Shown piece after piece: positions 1-8,390 of a DNA stretch of 64,000 nt. Every line of letters begins with the position of its first letter. Position 1 is the stretch's first letter. The notes beneath the pieces are model-generated. The model did not search any database. It had not been told where the DNA came from and saw nothing but the letters and a program-made list of their open reading frames with translations. Source of the stretch: an uncultured Paracoccaceae bacterium (GTDB lineage: Bacteria; Pseudomonadota; Alphaproteobacteria; Rhodobacterales; Rhodobacteraceae); assembly GCA_947489325.1 (NCBI GenBank), contig CANLDA010000002.1, positions 393,125-457,124 of the forward strand. The letters run 5' to 3'. The position numbers and the translations under genes are program-made.

Positions 1-555
1 GCGATCAAAAGCTATATGATGGGAGAAGCGCCGCCAGCCTTTGATCTATTGTATTGGAACGGGGATGGTTCGGGCCTTCCGGGGCGTATGGCACATGAAT
101 ATCTGCGCCGCCTGTGTCAGGCCAATCAGTTTGTGAATGAAGGTGTCGAATTTTGTGGGGAAACCCTGCACGTAAAAGACGTGACTGTGCCGATTTGCGC
201 AGTGACGTGTGAAACCGATCATATTGCGCGTTGGAAAGATTGCTATCGTGGCTTTCAACAAACCAGCAGCCGTTCGAAAACCTTTATCGTTTCTCAATCA
301 GGTCACATTGCGGGCATTGTGAATCCTCCGTCAAAAAAGAAATACGGTCATTATTCGAATGCTGACGTCAAACTGGAGGCCGAAGATTGGATGGCAACCG
401 CACAGTTTAGTGAAGGAAGCTGGTGGCCGCGGTGGAATAAATGGTTGTCGGGCAAGTCTGGAAAAAAAATTCCGTCACGAAACCCGGGTGATTCGTCCCG
501 TCCTGCCTTGTGTGATGCGCCAGGTGCCTATGTTAAAATCAAGGCAACACGTTGA
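1..555 (+). CDS. phaC: Poly(3-hydroxyalkanoate) synthase, C-terminal part (cut by window edge)
   Basis: The reading frame is open from base 1, so only about the last 184 residues are present. PhaC polymerises hydroxyacyl-CoA into polyester granules in the cytoplasm. The fragment has the class I synthase C-terminal pattern: a FDLLYWNGDG segment, a TCETDHIARW segment holding the Asp of the Cys-Asp-His triad, and a SQSGHIAGIVNPP segment holding the catalytic His. The nucleophilic Cys lies outside the window. The neighbours phaP and phaR fit a PHB granule cluster. The last 30 or so residues are not typical of the family and look like a lineage-specific tail. Confidence 0.95.
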   Translation, partial: AIKSYMMGEAPPAFDLLYWNGDGSGLPGRMAHEYLRRLCQANQFVNEGVEFCGETLHVKDVTVPICAVTCETDHIARWKDCYRGFQQTSSRSKTFIVSQSGHIAGIVNPPSKKKYGHYSNADVKLEAEDWMATAQFSEGSWWPRWNKWLSGKSGKKIPSRNPGDSSRPALCDAPGAYVKIKATR

Positions 556-574
556 ATTTATTGAGTTTAGATAT

Positions 575-622
575 TTTATGCTGCGATGCAGCATAAATTC
601 CTTGATTTGCCGCGATGCAGCA
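575..622. promoter_or_regulatory. PhaR-type operators upstream of phaP
   Basis: Positions 575-597 are a 23-bp dyad, perfect except for its central three bases, with core CTGCGATGCAG. A weaker copy with core CCGCGATGCAG lies at 608-622. Both share the GATGCAGCAT half. PhaR of Paracoccus is known to bind CTGC-N3-GCAG sites in the phaC-phaP gap, and both sites here lie in that gap, 64-111 bases before the phaP start. That PhaR represses phaP here is inference. Confidence 0.75.
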
Positions 623-685
623 TTTATATAATTTGCAGACGCAGAAAAACGCGGGATGCCCCGCACTTCTCTAAGGAATTTTGAA

Positions 686-1129
686 ATGGCTAAGACTCAA
701 GACATGACTGCAATGTTGAAAGACATGATGGGCGCATTTCCAGTGGATACCAAAGCCATGGATGATGCATTTAAGAACACTGCAAGCCTGAACGAAAAAC
801 TCGCAGGTGTTGCTTTGGACGCAGCCGAAAAATCTTCGGAAATCTCCAGCAAATGGACCAAAGACACATTGTCCAAACTGACAGATATGTCCAAAGCCAA
901 GGCAGATCCTGCTGATTATGCCAAAGCGATGACCGATTTCGCTTCTGCTCAAGCCGAAGTTGCGGCTGAAAACATGGCAGCATTTGCCGAAGTTGCAAAA
1001 AAAGTTCAAACCACAACTGTTGAGCTGATGATGGCAGCTGGCAAAGAAGCGGGCGAAGAAGTGGCTGCAACTGTGAAAAAAGCAACAAACGATGTGACGT
1101 CTGCTGCGAAAAAAGCGACTTCTAAGTAA
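686..1129 (+). CDS. phaP: Phasin (PHB granule-associated protein)
   Basis: A 147-residue Lys/Ala-rich protein of the phasin family, which coats polyhydroxyalkanoate granules. It is almost wholly amphipathic helix with a repeated (K/A)AAxxxAxK pattern and a Lys-rich end (VTSAAKKATSK). The start chosen is the ATG of MAKTQDMTAM. AAGGA lies 8 bases upstream, and phasins of related bacteria begin in this way; an in-frame ATG ten codons upstream lacks a good ribosome site. It lies between phaC and phaR, behind two PhaR-like palindromes, and is followed by a strong terminator. Confidence 0.93.
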   Translation: MAKTQDMTAMLKDMMGAFPVDTKAMDDAFKNTASLNEKLAGVALDAAEKSSEISSKWTKDTLSKLTDMSKAKADPADYAKAMTDFASAQAEVAAENMAAFAEVAKKVQTTTVELMMAAGKEAGEEVAATVKKATNDVTSAAKKATSK

Positions 1130-1181
1130 GTCATATAAGACGCATCTGCGCTTTACCCTCCCTTAAAAGTGCTGATTGCAC

Positions 1182-1211
1182 GGGCGAGCCTCAGGCTCGC
1201 CCTTTCTTTTT
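1182..1211 (+). terminator. Rho-independent terminator after phaP
   Basis: GGGCGAGCC-TCA-GGCTCGCCC forms a nine-pair GC-rich stem with a three-base loop, followed by TTTCTTTTT. It ends phaP transcription before phaR. Confidence 0.85.
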
Positions 1212-1266
1212 GTTCTGCACTCGCATAGGCTTTGCTGTAGTGCTGCACATTCGGGGAGAATTAGTA

Positions 1267-1824
1267 TTGGCAGAGAGTGACAAGCCGCTTTTGATCAAGC
1301 GTTATGCCAGCCGGCGTTTATACAATACAGAAACCAGCGATTATGTGACGTTGGAAGATATTGCCGGCTTTATCCGCAGCGGTCGTGAAGTTCAGATCGT
1401 GGATTTGAAAAGCGGAGATGACCTGACGCGCCAATATCTGTTGCAGATCATCGCAGAACACGAAAGTCGCGGTGAAAATATGCTGCCATTGAATGTTTTG
1501 AACGATCTAGTGCGCAGTTATACGACCCAAGCGGGCAGTGTGGTGCCACAGTTTCTGGCTGCAAGCTTTGACATGTTACGCAATGGCCAAAGCCAAATGA
1601 TGGAAAATATTTCGACCGTCAATCCGATCGGCACCTTACCCGGGATGGAGGCAATGCAGGCGCAGCAAGAGGCCTTTATCAAAGCCATGAGTGGCGTTTT
1701 TGCAGGTGCAGTACCAACAACACCCGCGGCAGAACCCGAGAAATCGGAAACAAGTGGCGAAGATTTGAATGCAATCAAGCAACAGCTGAGTGACCTTCAG
1801 GATAAACTGTCAAAGCTCAGCTGA
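1267..1824 (+). CDS. phaR: Polyhydroxyalkanoate synthesis repressor
   Basis: A 185-residue protein. The N-terminal PHB accumulation regulatory domain is seen at about residues 6-65 (LLIKRYASRRLYNT, then SDYVTLEDIA). A Met/Gln-rich middle and a C-terminal coiled-coil segment (QQLSDLQDKLSKL) follow. PhaR binds both PHB and DNA and derepresses phasin genes when polymer is present. The start is a TTG at 1267 preceded by GGGGAGAA; the upstream ATG at 1210 would put the terminator T-tract at the start of the message and adds 19 atypical residues. Palindromes before phaP are its probable targets. Confidence 0.93.
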   Translation: MAESDKPLLIKRYASRRLYNTETSDYVTLEDIAGFIRSGREVQIVDLKSGDDLTRQYLLQIIAEHESRGENMLPLNVLNDLVRSYTTQAGSVVPQFLAASFDMLRNGQSQMMENISTVNPIGTLPGMEAMQAQQEAFIKAMSGVFAGAVPTTPAAEPEKSETSGEDLNAIKQQLSDLQDKLSKLS

Positions 1825-1830
1825 GAGAAA

Positions 1831-1900
1831 GCTCATCGCTCCCTTAAGGTCGCTCTTCGCGTGTTATTCAGCGAAGAGCGCGTGTAAACGAGCGATGAGC
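1831..1900. repeat. REP-like nested palindrome, copy 1
   Basis: Two nested perfect 10-bp stems are present: GCTCATCGCT (1831-1840) with AGCGATGAGC (1891-1900), and CGCTCTTCGC (1851-1860) with GCGAAGAGCG (1871-1880). The element lies between the convergent phaR and DegT-type genes and could act as a bidirectional terminator. Related copies occur at 13050-13112, 18902-18931 and 45762-45792. Confidence 0.75.
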
Positions 1901-1907
1901 AGATGCG

Positions 1908-3098
1908 TCAGGTTCCGTAAGTACGAAGTGGTCCCATGACATCTTCTGCTGCGGCTGTCAGAATCTCAGCGATGGTGTCCAACTCTGGTTGTGTCAAGCG
2001 TGCGGGCAAGCGCATATCGCAGGCGCGTCCTAACATGGCGCGGGTTTTAGGTAATTCAGGAATATCGTTCAAAAATTGCCAGTTCCAAAAGGCGCGGGCA
2101 TTATCTTTTGAAGCACCAAACACTTGCACCTTGATCCCACGTGCTTGTGCGGCCGCCTGATAGGCCTCAACCTGTGCATCGTTCAAACCTTCCAGATTGA
2201 ACTGAATGCTGTCGGGGGCACGCTCTTCTGGCGTCAGCTTTTCTGGAACAGAAAGCCAAGGAGAGAGCTGTAGTTTTGCGGCCACATAGTCATGTCCTGC
2301 ACGGCCATCACGCACACGACGGGCAACCTCTGGCAATTGGGCGCGGATAATCGCCGCCGACAGGTTGGACAGGCGTAGATTGTACAACGGCAGTTGGTTT
2401 TGCCAACGCGCAAAGGCATCGTGCAAAACGGGATGTTTTTGCCAATTATGTTCATATGCGCCTGACATGATGATGCAGCGCGCCACTAGGTCGGCATCGT
2501 CTGTTACCAAAATGCCGCCTTCGCCGGCATTCACCAATTTATATGACTGAAACGAAAAGCAGCCGATTTTGCCAAGCGTGCCAATATTACGGTCATGCCA
2601 TGTGGTGCCAAGACTATGGGCCGCATCTTCGATCACTGGGATGTTTTTGGCATCACACAGGGCCATGATTGCATCCATATCTGATGTATGCCCACGCATG
2701 TGGCTGATAATGACCGCCTGAACATCGTCCAGCTTGGCAGCGAAATCATCTATGTCGATGCGATAATTGTCGCCGACTTCACACAGAACGGGGATACAAT
2801 CGGCATGAACCACCGATGATGGTACGGCTGCGAATGTGAATCCAGGAATCATGACACGTGCATCACGCGGTAGAGCCAGAGCTTTGAGAGACAAGAAAAG
2901 AGCCGCAGAACATGAGCTTACGGCGAGGGCATATTTGCTTCCCAGCAGGGCGGCGAATTCGCTTTCCAGTAGGGCCACAGGTGCATTTTCCGGCGCTGTG
3001 TATCGGAACAGATCACCAGATTGCAGCATTCTGTCAATCTCGTCACGGGCAGATTGTGGGATGGGTTCCGCGTCATAGACGTTGGGAGTCAGCGTCAT
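1908..3098 (-). CDS. DegT/DnrJ/EryC1-family PLP aminotransferase-like protein
   Basis: A 396-residue fold-type I PLP protein. The PLP lysine is visible in FSFQSYKLVNAGEGG, and the preceding VIEDAAHSLG segment holds the cofactor Asp. Members transaminate keto-sugars or related substrates, but no sugar-nucleotide genes lie nearby, so the substrate is unknown. I chose the ATG at 3098: AAGGA lies 11 bases upstream. A GTG three codons earlier (3107) would be only two bases from that site. It is transcribed toward phaR and ends at a REP-like palindrome. Confidence 0.88.
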   Translation of the reverse strand: MTLTPNVYDAEPIPQSARDEIDRMLQSGDLFRYTAPENAPVALLESEFAALLGSKYALAVSSCSAALFLSLKALALPRDARVMIPGFTFAAVPSSVVHADCIPVLCEVGDNYRIDIDDFAAKLDDVQAVIISHMRGHTSDMDAIMALCDAKNIPVIEDAAHSLGTTWHDRNIGTLGKIGCFSFQSYKLVNAGEGGILVTDDADLVARCIIMSGAYEHNWQKHPVLHDAFARWQNQLPLYNLRLSNLSAAIIRAQLPEVARRVRDGRAGHDYVAAKLQLSPWLSVPEKLTPEERAPDSIQFNLEGLNDAQVEAYQAAAQARGIKVQVFGASKDNARAFWNWQFLNDIPELPKTRAMLGRACDMRLPARLTQPELDTIAEILTAAAEDVMGPLRTYGT

Positions 3099-3120
3099 GT
3101 ATTTCACTTTCCTTAAGTCT

Positions 3121-3172
3121 TACTTTGAGAAAAGTAAAACAAAGGCGGACAAAAAGCGAGACCAATTTGGTC
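3121..3172. promoter_or_regulatory. Short palindromes upstream of the DegT-type gene
   Basis: TACTTT-GAGA-AAAGTA (3121-3136) and GACCAA-T-TTGGTC (3160-3172) are perfect short dyads between the puuB end and the DegT-type start. They could be operators. No regulator is identified. Confidence 0.3.
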
Positions 3173-3272
3173 CAATGGGCGTTTTTCCGCAGGTCTATTT
3201 TGGATGTTGCAAATAGGTTTCAAATCGCTGACCCCAAGGATCAGAGAGCATAGAAATTCGAAAGAAATACGA

Positions 3273-4580
3273 TCAGAGACCTATGCGGTCCCGCAGGCTG
3301 AACCAGGTCATGGCAAGGATCAACAGGGGTGTTCGCATCGCGCCGCCCCCAGGAAAGGACGGGGCAGGGATAGAGGCCATGACATCAAATCCCTTGCTGT
3401 CGCCATGAATGGCTTGCGCGATAAGCTGCCCTGCATGGGTGGCTGTGCCCACACCATGACCAGAATAACCAGAGGCGTTCCAAATATTTGATGCCGTTCG
3501 CGCAAGGTAAGGCATGCGTTTCATAGTGATGCCCAAAGTGCCCCCCCATGCATAGTCAATTTCGACGTCTTTGAGGTGGGGATAGATCATGCTCATGGGT
3601 TTGCGCACCTTGGCGGCAATATCGGTGGGAAAACGATAGCCATAGCTTTCGCCGCCCCCAAACAGCAATCGATTGTCATGGCTTAGACGGAAATAGTTCA
3701 CCACGAAACGGCTGTCGGCGATGGCTACGTCGCGGGTCAGAACCATGTCACACTCTGCATCTGTCAAAGGGCGGGTTGCAGCCACAAAATTGTTGATCGG
3801 CATCACGCGCGCTGCGACTTTGCGGTTCAGGTTACCCAGATACCCATTTGCCGCCAGCACAACTTGATCACATTCTATGCGTCCGTGATCTGTTTGAACG
3901 ATCGGTTTTGCGCCTTCCTTAATGTGGTGCACCGCACTGTTTTCATAAATACGCACGCCTGCGGCCAGTGCCGCACGTGCCAGTCCTAGAACAAATTGCA
4001 AAGGGTGCAAATGCGCCGCGCCCATATCCAGTGTACCGCCACAGTAATCAGGCGAAGGGCACAGTTTGTGCATTTCGTCTTTTGTCAGGGCACTGATTTG
4101 ATCATAGCCATAGGTGCTTTGCAGGGTTTCGGCATAGTCGTGCAAGTGATGTACATCGCTTTTGCTTGAAGCAGCCCATGCGATGCCGGGTTTCAAGTGG
4201 CATTCAATATTATGTTTTTTGATCAAGGATTTGACCAAATCCTTAGCTTCTTCACCCATAGACCACAAAGTTTTTGCCTTATCCAATCCGACGTATTTTT
4301 CCAGGCCGTCTTGCTCCATCCGTTGACCAGATCCCAACTGCCCGCCATTGCGACCAGAGGCACCAAAGCCCACGCGATGGGCCTCGACCACGACGACATC
4401 GTACCCAAGCTCTGCAAGATGCAGCGCAGCGGACAGGCCCGTAAACCCGGCACCTACAACGCAAATATCTGCATGTGTGCTGCCCCTAAGTTCGGACTGT
4501 GGCGGCAGAAAATCTGCTGTCGCAGCATACCAACTTTGGGGGTACTGGCCTTGTTTGTCGTTGGAATAGAGCAGATTCAT
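3273..4580 (-). CDS. puuB: FAD-dependent oxidoreductase, gamma-glutamylputrescine oxidase type
   Basis: A 435-residue DAO-family flavoprotein. The dinucleotide-binding site is at about residues 40-60 (CVVGAGFTGLSAALHLAELG), with a FGASGRNGGQ segment after it and a SGYSGHGVGTATHAGQ segment near the C-terminus. This arrangement is typical of PuuB-like oxidases that oxidise gamma-glutamylated amines. It starts 4 bases after the PuuA-like ligase ends, so the two are one operon. The exact substrate (putrescine versus other amines) is inference from context. Confidence 0.85.
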   Translation of the reverse strand: MNLLYSNDKQGQYPQSWYAATADFLPPQSELRGSTHADICVVGAGFTGLSAALHLAELGYDVVVVEAHRVGFGASGRNGGQLGSGQRMEQDGLEKYVGLDKAKTLWSMGEEAKDLVKSLIKKHNIECHLKPGIAWAASSKSDVHHLHDYAETLQSTYGYDQISALTKDEMHKLCPSPDYCGGTLDMGAAHLHPLQFVLGLARAALAAGVRIYENSAVHHIKEGAKPIVQTDHGRIECDQVVLAANGYLGNLNRKVAARVMPINNFVAATRPLTDAECDMVLTRDVAIADSRFVVNYFRLSHDNRLLFGGGESYGYRFPTDIAAKVRKPMSMIYPHLKDVEIDYAWGGTLGITMKRMPYLARTASNIWNASGYSGHGVGTATHAGQLIAQAIHGDSKGFDVMASIPAPSFPGGGAMRTPLLILAMTWFSLRDRIGL

Positions 4581-4584
4581 TGCG

Positions 4585-5946
4585 TCACACGTTCAAAAGC
4601 AAGTGTTCACGTTCCCATGGAGAAATGACCTGAAGAAATTCTTCGTACTCGGTACGTTTCACGATGGAATAGACACGGGCGAATTCTGGTCCCAACACCT
4701 CATGCAAGGCACTCGCCTCGTCAAACATATCCAACGCTTGCCCCATAACACGGGGAATGTCGGTCTTGCCTTCGTAGGCATCCCCGCGGAATTGTTCGCT
4801 TGGGCGTTGTTTTTCTTTCAACCCCAAGTATCCGCAGGCCAAGGATACGGCAATTCCCAGATACGGATTACAATCCATCCCGGCAAGGCGGTTTTCAACA
4901 CGACGTGCAGAGGTGCTTGAAATCGGAATGCGCAGGCCAGTGGTTCGGTTGTCACGCGCCCATTCCAGATTGATTGGGGCCGCGTGATCTTTCACATAGC
5001 GACGATAAGAGTTCACATAGGGTGCCAGCACGGCAATCGCTGACGGCAAATGATTTTGTAACCCTGCGATATAGTAATAGAATGCATCGGTTTCGCCACC
5101 TTGTGGTCCGGAAAACAAGTTTTCTCCGGTCGCTATATCAATGATTGAATGGTGAATGTGCATGGCGCTACCGGGCTCATCTTCGATTGGTTTGGCCATG
5201 AATGTGGCAAAACAATCGTGACGCAGCGCGGCCTCACGGATCAAGCGTTTGAAGTAGAACACCTCATCTGCAAGTTTGACAGGATCACCATGCAGCAAGT
5301 TGATTTCAAGCTGTCCGGCACCGCCTTCTTGGGTGATACCGTCAATTTCAAAGCCTTGCGCCTCGGCAAAATCATAGATGTCATCAATCACAGGACCAAA
5401 TTCATCCACCGCCGTCATGGAATAGGCCTGACGCGCGGCCGCAGGTCGGCCAGACCGCCCCATCATCGGCTTGATTTCCTGGGCTGGGTCAATATTACGC
5501 GCCACAAGGAAAAATTCCATTTCAGGCGCGACAATCGGCTCCCAGCCTTCGTCGCGATAGAGCTGCACGACGCGTTTTAGAACATTTCGCGGGGCAAAAG
5601 GAATGGGATCACCATTACGATTATAGGCGTCATGAATGACCTGAAGTGTCCAGTCACCTGTCCACGGGGCGGCAGTCGTTGTGGACATATCTGGGCGTAG
5701 GATCATGTCTTTTTCAATAAACCCATCATCGCCAGCGGCTTCTCCCCAATCGCCTGTGATCGTTTGATAAAATATTGAATCTGGAAGAAAAAACTGATCC
5801 TGACGATAGAATTTGGACGCAGGCACGGCCTTACCACGGGCAATGCCCGGGAGATCCGAAATCACGCATTCAACTTCGTCAAGCCGCCGCCCTTCAAGAT
5901 AGGCTTGTGCCGCTTGCGGGAGTGTTTTGTTCCAGTCGTCCATCAT
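4585..5946 (-). CDS. puuA: Gamma-glutamylpolyamine synthetase-like protein (glutamine synthetase family)
   Basis: A 453-residue glutamine synthetase homologue. Visible GS signatures are PEMEFFLV (metal-site Glu), GAGQLEINLLHGDP, MHIHHSI (ATP/metal His) and RDNRTTGLRIP (substrate Arg). In this subfamily the ligase attaches glutamate to an amine, the first step of the Puu pathway. It overlaps the end of the amidotransferase gene (ATGATG across its TGA) and is followed by puuB. Either of two adjacent ATG codons (5946, 5943) may start it. Confidence 0.87.
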   Translation of the reverse strand: MMDDWNKTLPQAAQAYLEGRRLDEVECVISDLPGIARGKAVPASKFYRQDQFFLPDSIFYQTITGDWGEAAGDDGFIEKDMILRPDMSTTTAAPWTGDWTLQVIHDAYNRNGDPIPFAPRNVLKRVVQLYRDEGWEPIVAPEMEFFLVARNIDPAQEIKPMMGRSGRPAAARQAYSMTAVDEFGPVIDDIYDFAEAQGFEIDGITQEGGAGQLEINLLHGDPVKLADEVFYFKRLIREAALRHDCFATFMAKPIEDEPGSAMHIHHSIIDIATGENLFSGPQGGETDAFYYYIAGLQNHLPSAIAVLAPYVNSYRRYVKDHAAPINLEWARDNRTTGLRIPISSTSARRVENRLAGMDCNPYLGIAVSLACGYLGLKEKQRPSEQFRGDAYEGKTDIPRVMGQALDMFDEASALHEVLGPEFARVYSIVKRTEYEEFLQVISPWEREHLLLNV

Positions 5947-6623
5947 ACCCTCTCAGCGCGGAAAAAATCCGCTATCTGTTCTGCAATTGTGTCGCTCGCG
6001 AGGGGCAATTCCAGCTTGGAAATTGCCGCATCGAGTTGTTCCTGAGGCACCACGCCTTTGCCGCGTGTATTGGCAAGCCCTTCGACAAAGTCAGGGCCAA
6101 ATTCTGGGTGGGGCTGATAAGACAGGGCACGATCGCCATAAATCAGGGCTGCATTGGCGCAAAAATCATTGCTCGCCAAAACTGTCGCCCCTGGTGGCAA
6201 TTCAATCACTTGATCCTGATGCCAGGCATTCAGTGGAATTTCAGTGCCGCCAAAATCATACACTTGTCGCCCAACGGCCCATCCGTTTTTGAACTTTTCA
6301 ACTTTACCACCCAGCGCCTGTGCGATGATCTGGTGACCAAAGCAGATGCCAACCAACGGTTTGCTTTCGCTGACAGCCGCGCGAATGAAATCTTCGAGCG
6401 GGGGAATCCATTCATGATCCTCATAGGCGCCAAATTTTGATCCAGTGATCAACCATCCATCGGCGGCATGAATAGAGATTGGAAAGTCCATTTCCAACAC
6501 GCGCCATGTTTCAAATTCAAAGCCCTGTTCGTGCAGCAAAACTTTGAACATATCATCATAATCACCAAGCGCTCCCTTAAGTTCGTCAGGGGAAAGGCCG
6601 GTTTGCAGGATGCCGATTTTCAT
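5943..6623 (-). CDS. Class I glutamine amidotransferase-like protein, possible gamma-glutamyl-GABA hydrolase role
   Basis: A 226-residue class I GATase domain. The nucleophile elbow is VGICFGHQIIAQALGG (Cys near residue 94) and the catalytic His-x-Glu is in SYQPHPEFGP. It stands alone, without a synthetase domain. Because it overlaps puuA, it may hydrolyse a gamma-glutamyl intermediate as PuuD does, but by motif it is a GMP-synthase-like GATase1, not a peptidase C26 PuuD. The role is therefore inference. It begins 10 bases downstream of a TTTGATCAAA-type palindrome. Confidence 0.8.
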   Translation of the reverse strand: MKIGILQTGLSPDELKGALGDYDDMFKVLLHEQGFEFETWRVLEMDFPISIHAADGWLITGSKFGAYEDHEWIPPLEDFIRAAVSESKPLVGICFGHQIIAQALGGKVEKFKNGWAVGRQVYDFGGTEIPLNAWHQDQVIELPPGATVLASNDFCANAALIYGDRALSYQPHPEFGPDFVEGLANTRGKGVVPQEQLDAAISKLELPLASDTIAEQIADFFRAERV

Positions 6624-6632
6624 AAGTCACCG

Positions 6633-6644
6633 ATTTGATCAAAT
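6633..6644. promoter_or_regulatory. ATTTGATCAAAT palindrome before the puu-type operon
   Basis: A perfect 12-bp dyad just upstream of the amidotransferase start codon, preceded by GTCACC. A near-identical arrangement occurs at 8047-8065 before the second ligase gene. The pair suggests one shared regulator. Confidence 0.5.
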
Positions 6645-6677
6645 TTATAAAGACGAAAGTCCAACATCATGTTGGTC

Positions 6678-7994
6678 TCAGACACGTTCCAACCAAGTCT
6701 TCCAACGCTGATCTTCAGGAATGTCCTGAAGGTCACGTAATTCTTGCCGCTTGGTCATGGTATAGTATTGGATAAGCTCTGCTGGCAAGCAACGTGCAAT
6801 CATCGGGTCGGTCTCGAAAATATCGATTGCGCTTGACCAATCCGGGGCCAGTTTGGGCAAGTCCTGTTCATATGCACTGCCACTGATGGGGGCAGGGGGC
6901 GTCATGCGGGCGCTGATGCCTTCGATAGCAGCACCCAAAACAGCGGCAAACATGAGATATGGATTGATGTCGCCACCGGCCACACGGTGTTCAATTCGGC
7001 GCGCCGCTGGCGGCCCTCCGGGAATGCGGATAGAGGCTGTGCGATTTTCATAAGCCCAGCATACATTGACGGGGGCATGTGCCCCGCTGACCATCCGGTC
7101 ATAGCTGTTGCCATGGGGGGCAAAGATCAATGTGCTGCCTTGCATCGCGGCCAAACATCCGGCCACTGCATGCTGCAAAACCTCGGTGCCTTCATTGCCA
7201 CCATTGTCAAAAATATTGTGCCCATCGCCATCCACTATGGAAAAATGTACGTGCATGCCATTGCCTGCATCATCCAGATACGGCTTGGCCATAAAGGTCG
7301 CGGCCATGTTATGTTTGCGTGCAAGGCCTCGCACCAAAGTCTTGAACAAAACTGCATCATCTGCGGCATGCAGTGCATTTTGGTGGTTCAGAGTGATCTC
7401 AAACTGTCCAATTCCCGCCTCTGACGTGGCGGTTTGTGCGGGAACGCCCATGGCGTCGCACATAGTGTATAGCTCGGTAAAGAAGCCATCAAAGGCGTCC
7501 AATTCATCCAATCCAACCACTGAAGATGTATCAAGCGGACGTCCATTTTGTGGGTGAACTGGCGGACAAATGGAGTCACCGCTGTCATCCACCAATGTGA
7601 ATTCCATTTCTGTCGCGGCAATTACGGTCCAACCACGGGCCGAAAACCTGTCCAGAACATGCATTAAGGCCAAGCGCGGGTCACCCAGAAAGGGGGTTCC
7701 GTCTTCGTTATGCAGGCACATTGGCACAAGGGCCGAGGGGGTCTCTAGCCATGGCATTGGAATTGGTCCCCGATCAGTGGGGTGCAATGTGCCGTCCGCA
7801 TCTCCGCTTTCAAAAACCAAGGGAGAGTTTGCAATATCTTTGCCCCAGATATCAACATTCAGCGCAGACAAGGGCATGCGCAATGCCCCGCTATCCAGCT
7901 TTGTTGCATATGATCCCGGCACACGTTTGCCCCGCCATTGACCATTCAGATCAAGTGCAGCCACACGAAACGTGCGAAATGATGACAAATCCAT
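6678..7994 (-). CDS. Second glutamine-synthetase-family gamma-glutamyl ligase
   Basis: A 438-residue GS homologue with TEMEFTLV, GIGQFEITLNH, MHVHFSI and YENRTASIRIPGG, the same positions as the upstream-operon paralogue. It lacks the adenylylation-site region of true GlnA and is closest in pattern to PuuA/GlnA3-type ligases. A distinct amine substrate is likely since two copies are kept side by side. It is a separate transcription unit by spacing, with its own TTTGATCAAA palindrome at 8056-8065. Confidence 0.85.
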   Translation of the reverse strand: MDLSSFRTFRVAALDLNGQWRGKRVPGSYATKLDSGALRMPLSALNVDIWGKDIANSPLVFESGDADGTLHPTDRGPIPMPWLETPSALVPMCLHNEDGTPFLGDPRLALMHVLDRFSARGWTVIAATEMEFTLVDDSGDSICPPVHPQNGRPLDTSSVVGLDELDAFDGFFTELYTMCDAMGVPAQTATSEAGIGQFEITLNHQNALHAADDAVLFKTLVRGLARKHNMAATFMAKPYLDDAGNGMHVHFSIVDGDGHNIFDNGGNEGTEVLQHAVAGCLAAMQGSTLIFAPHGNSYDRMVSGAHAPVNVCWAYENRTASIRIPGGPPAARRIEHRVAGGDINPYLMFAAVLGAAIEGISARMTPPAPISGSAYEQDLPKLAPDWSSAIDIFETDPMIARCLPAELIQYYTMTKRQELRDLQDIPEDQRWKTWLERV

Positions 7995-8390
7995 AGTCTT
8001 GCTCCAAGTGTTCTGATGCCTTCATACAAGAGGTGTTGGGGCTTTGTCACCATAATTTGATCAAAAAATTTACATTGATGAAATTCACAAGATTTACCTC
8101 TACTTTGGCGAGGGAAATTTTGATGGGGGCGTCGGGTAAATAATCTCAAGGACGAAGGAAGTCGCAATTGAGCAACTTTTGAGTCTTCGTATTTATGTTT
8201 GAGACGGTTGATATGGTGAATTCTTGGAAAGGAAGCTGCGAAACGATTGCGATATGTAAGCGCAAAAAATGCCGGAGCATTGGACAAAGATATGAAGAGC
8301 TGTAGCAAGGGTAATCAAGACACAACTATGGCACAGTAAAATATCTTGAATCTTGTTGTTTCGCTCGACGCTCCAAAGTCACTTGTTGGA
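7995..8390. other. Intergenic region between ligase gene and ABC operon
   Basis: No convincing gene. It holds the TTTGATCAAA palindrome and presumably the promoter of the ligase gene. The possible frames here are short or lack coding character. Confidence 0.5.
8056..8065. promoter_or_regulatory. TTTGATCAAA palindrome before second ligase gene
   Basis: A perfect 10-bp dyad 62 bases upstream of the ligase start, again preceded by GTCACC (8047-8052), as at 6627-6644. Confidence 0.5.

Noticed and set aside
6560..6585. CGCTCCCTTAAG match to the REP-like repeat
   Set aside because: Within the amidotransferase coding sequence without the flanking arms; probably chance.
7946..8308. 120-codon minus-strand frame before the ligase gene
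   Set aside because: It overlaps the ligase start, has no ribosome site and covers the palindromic promoter region.
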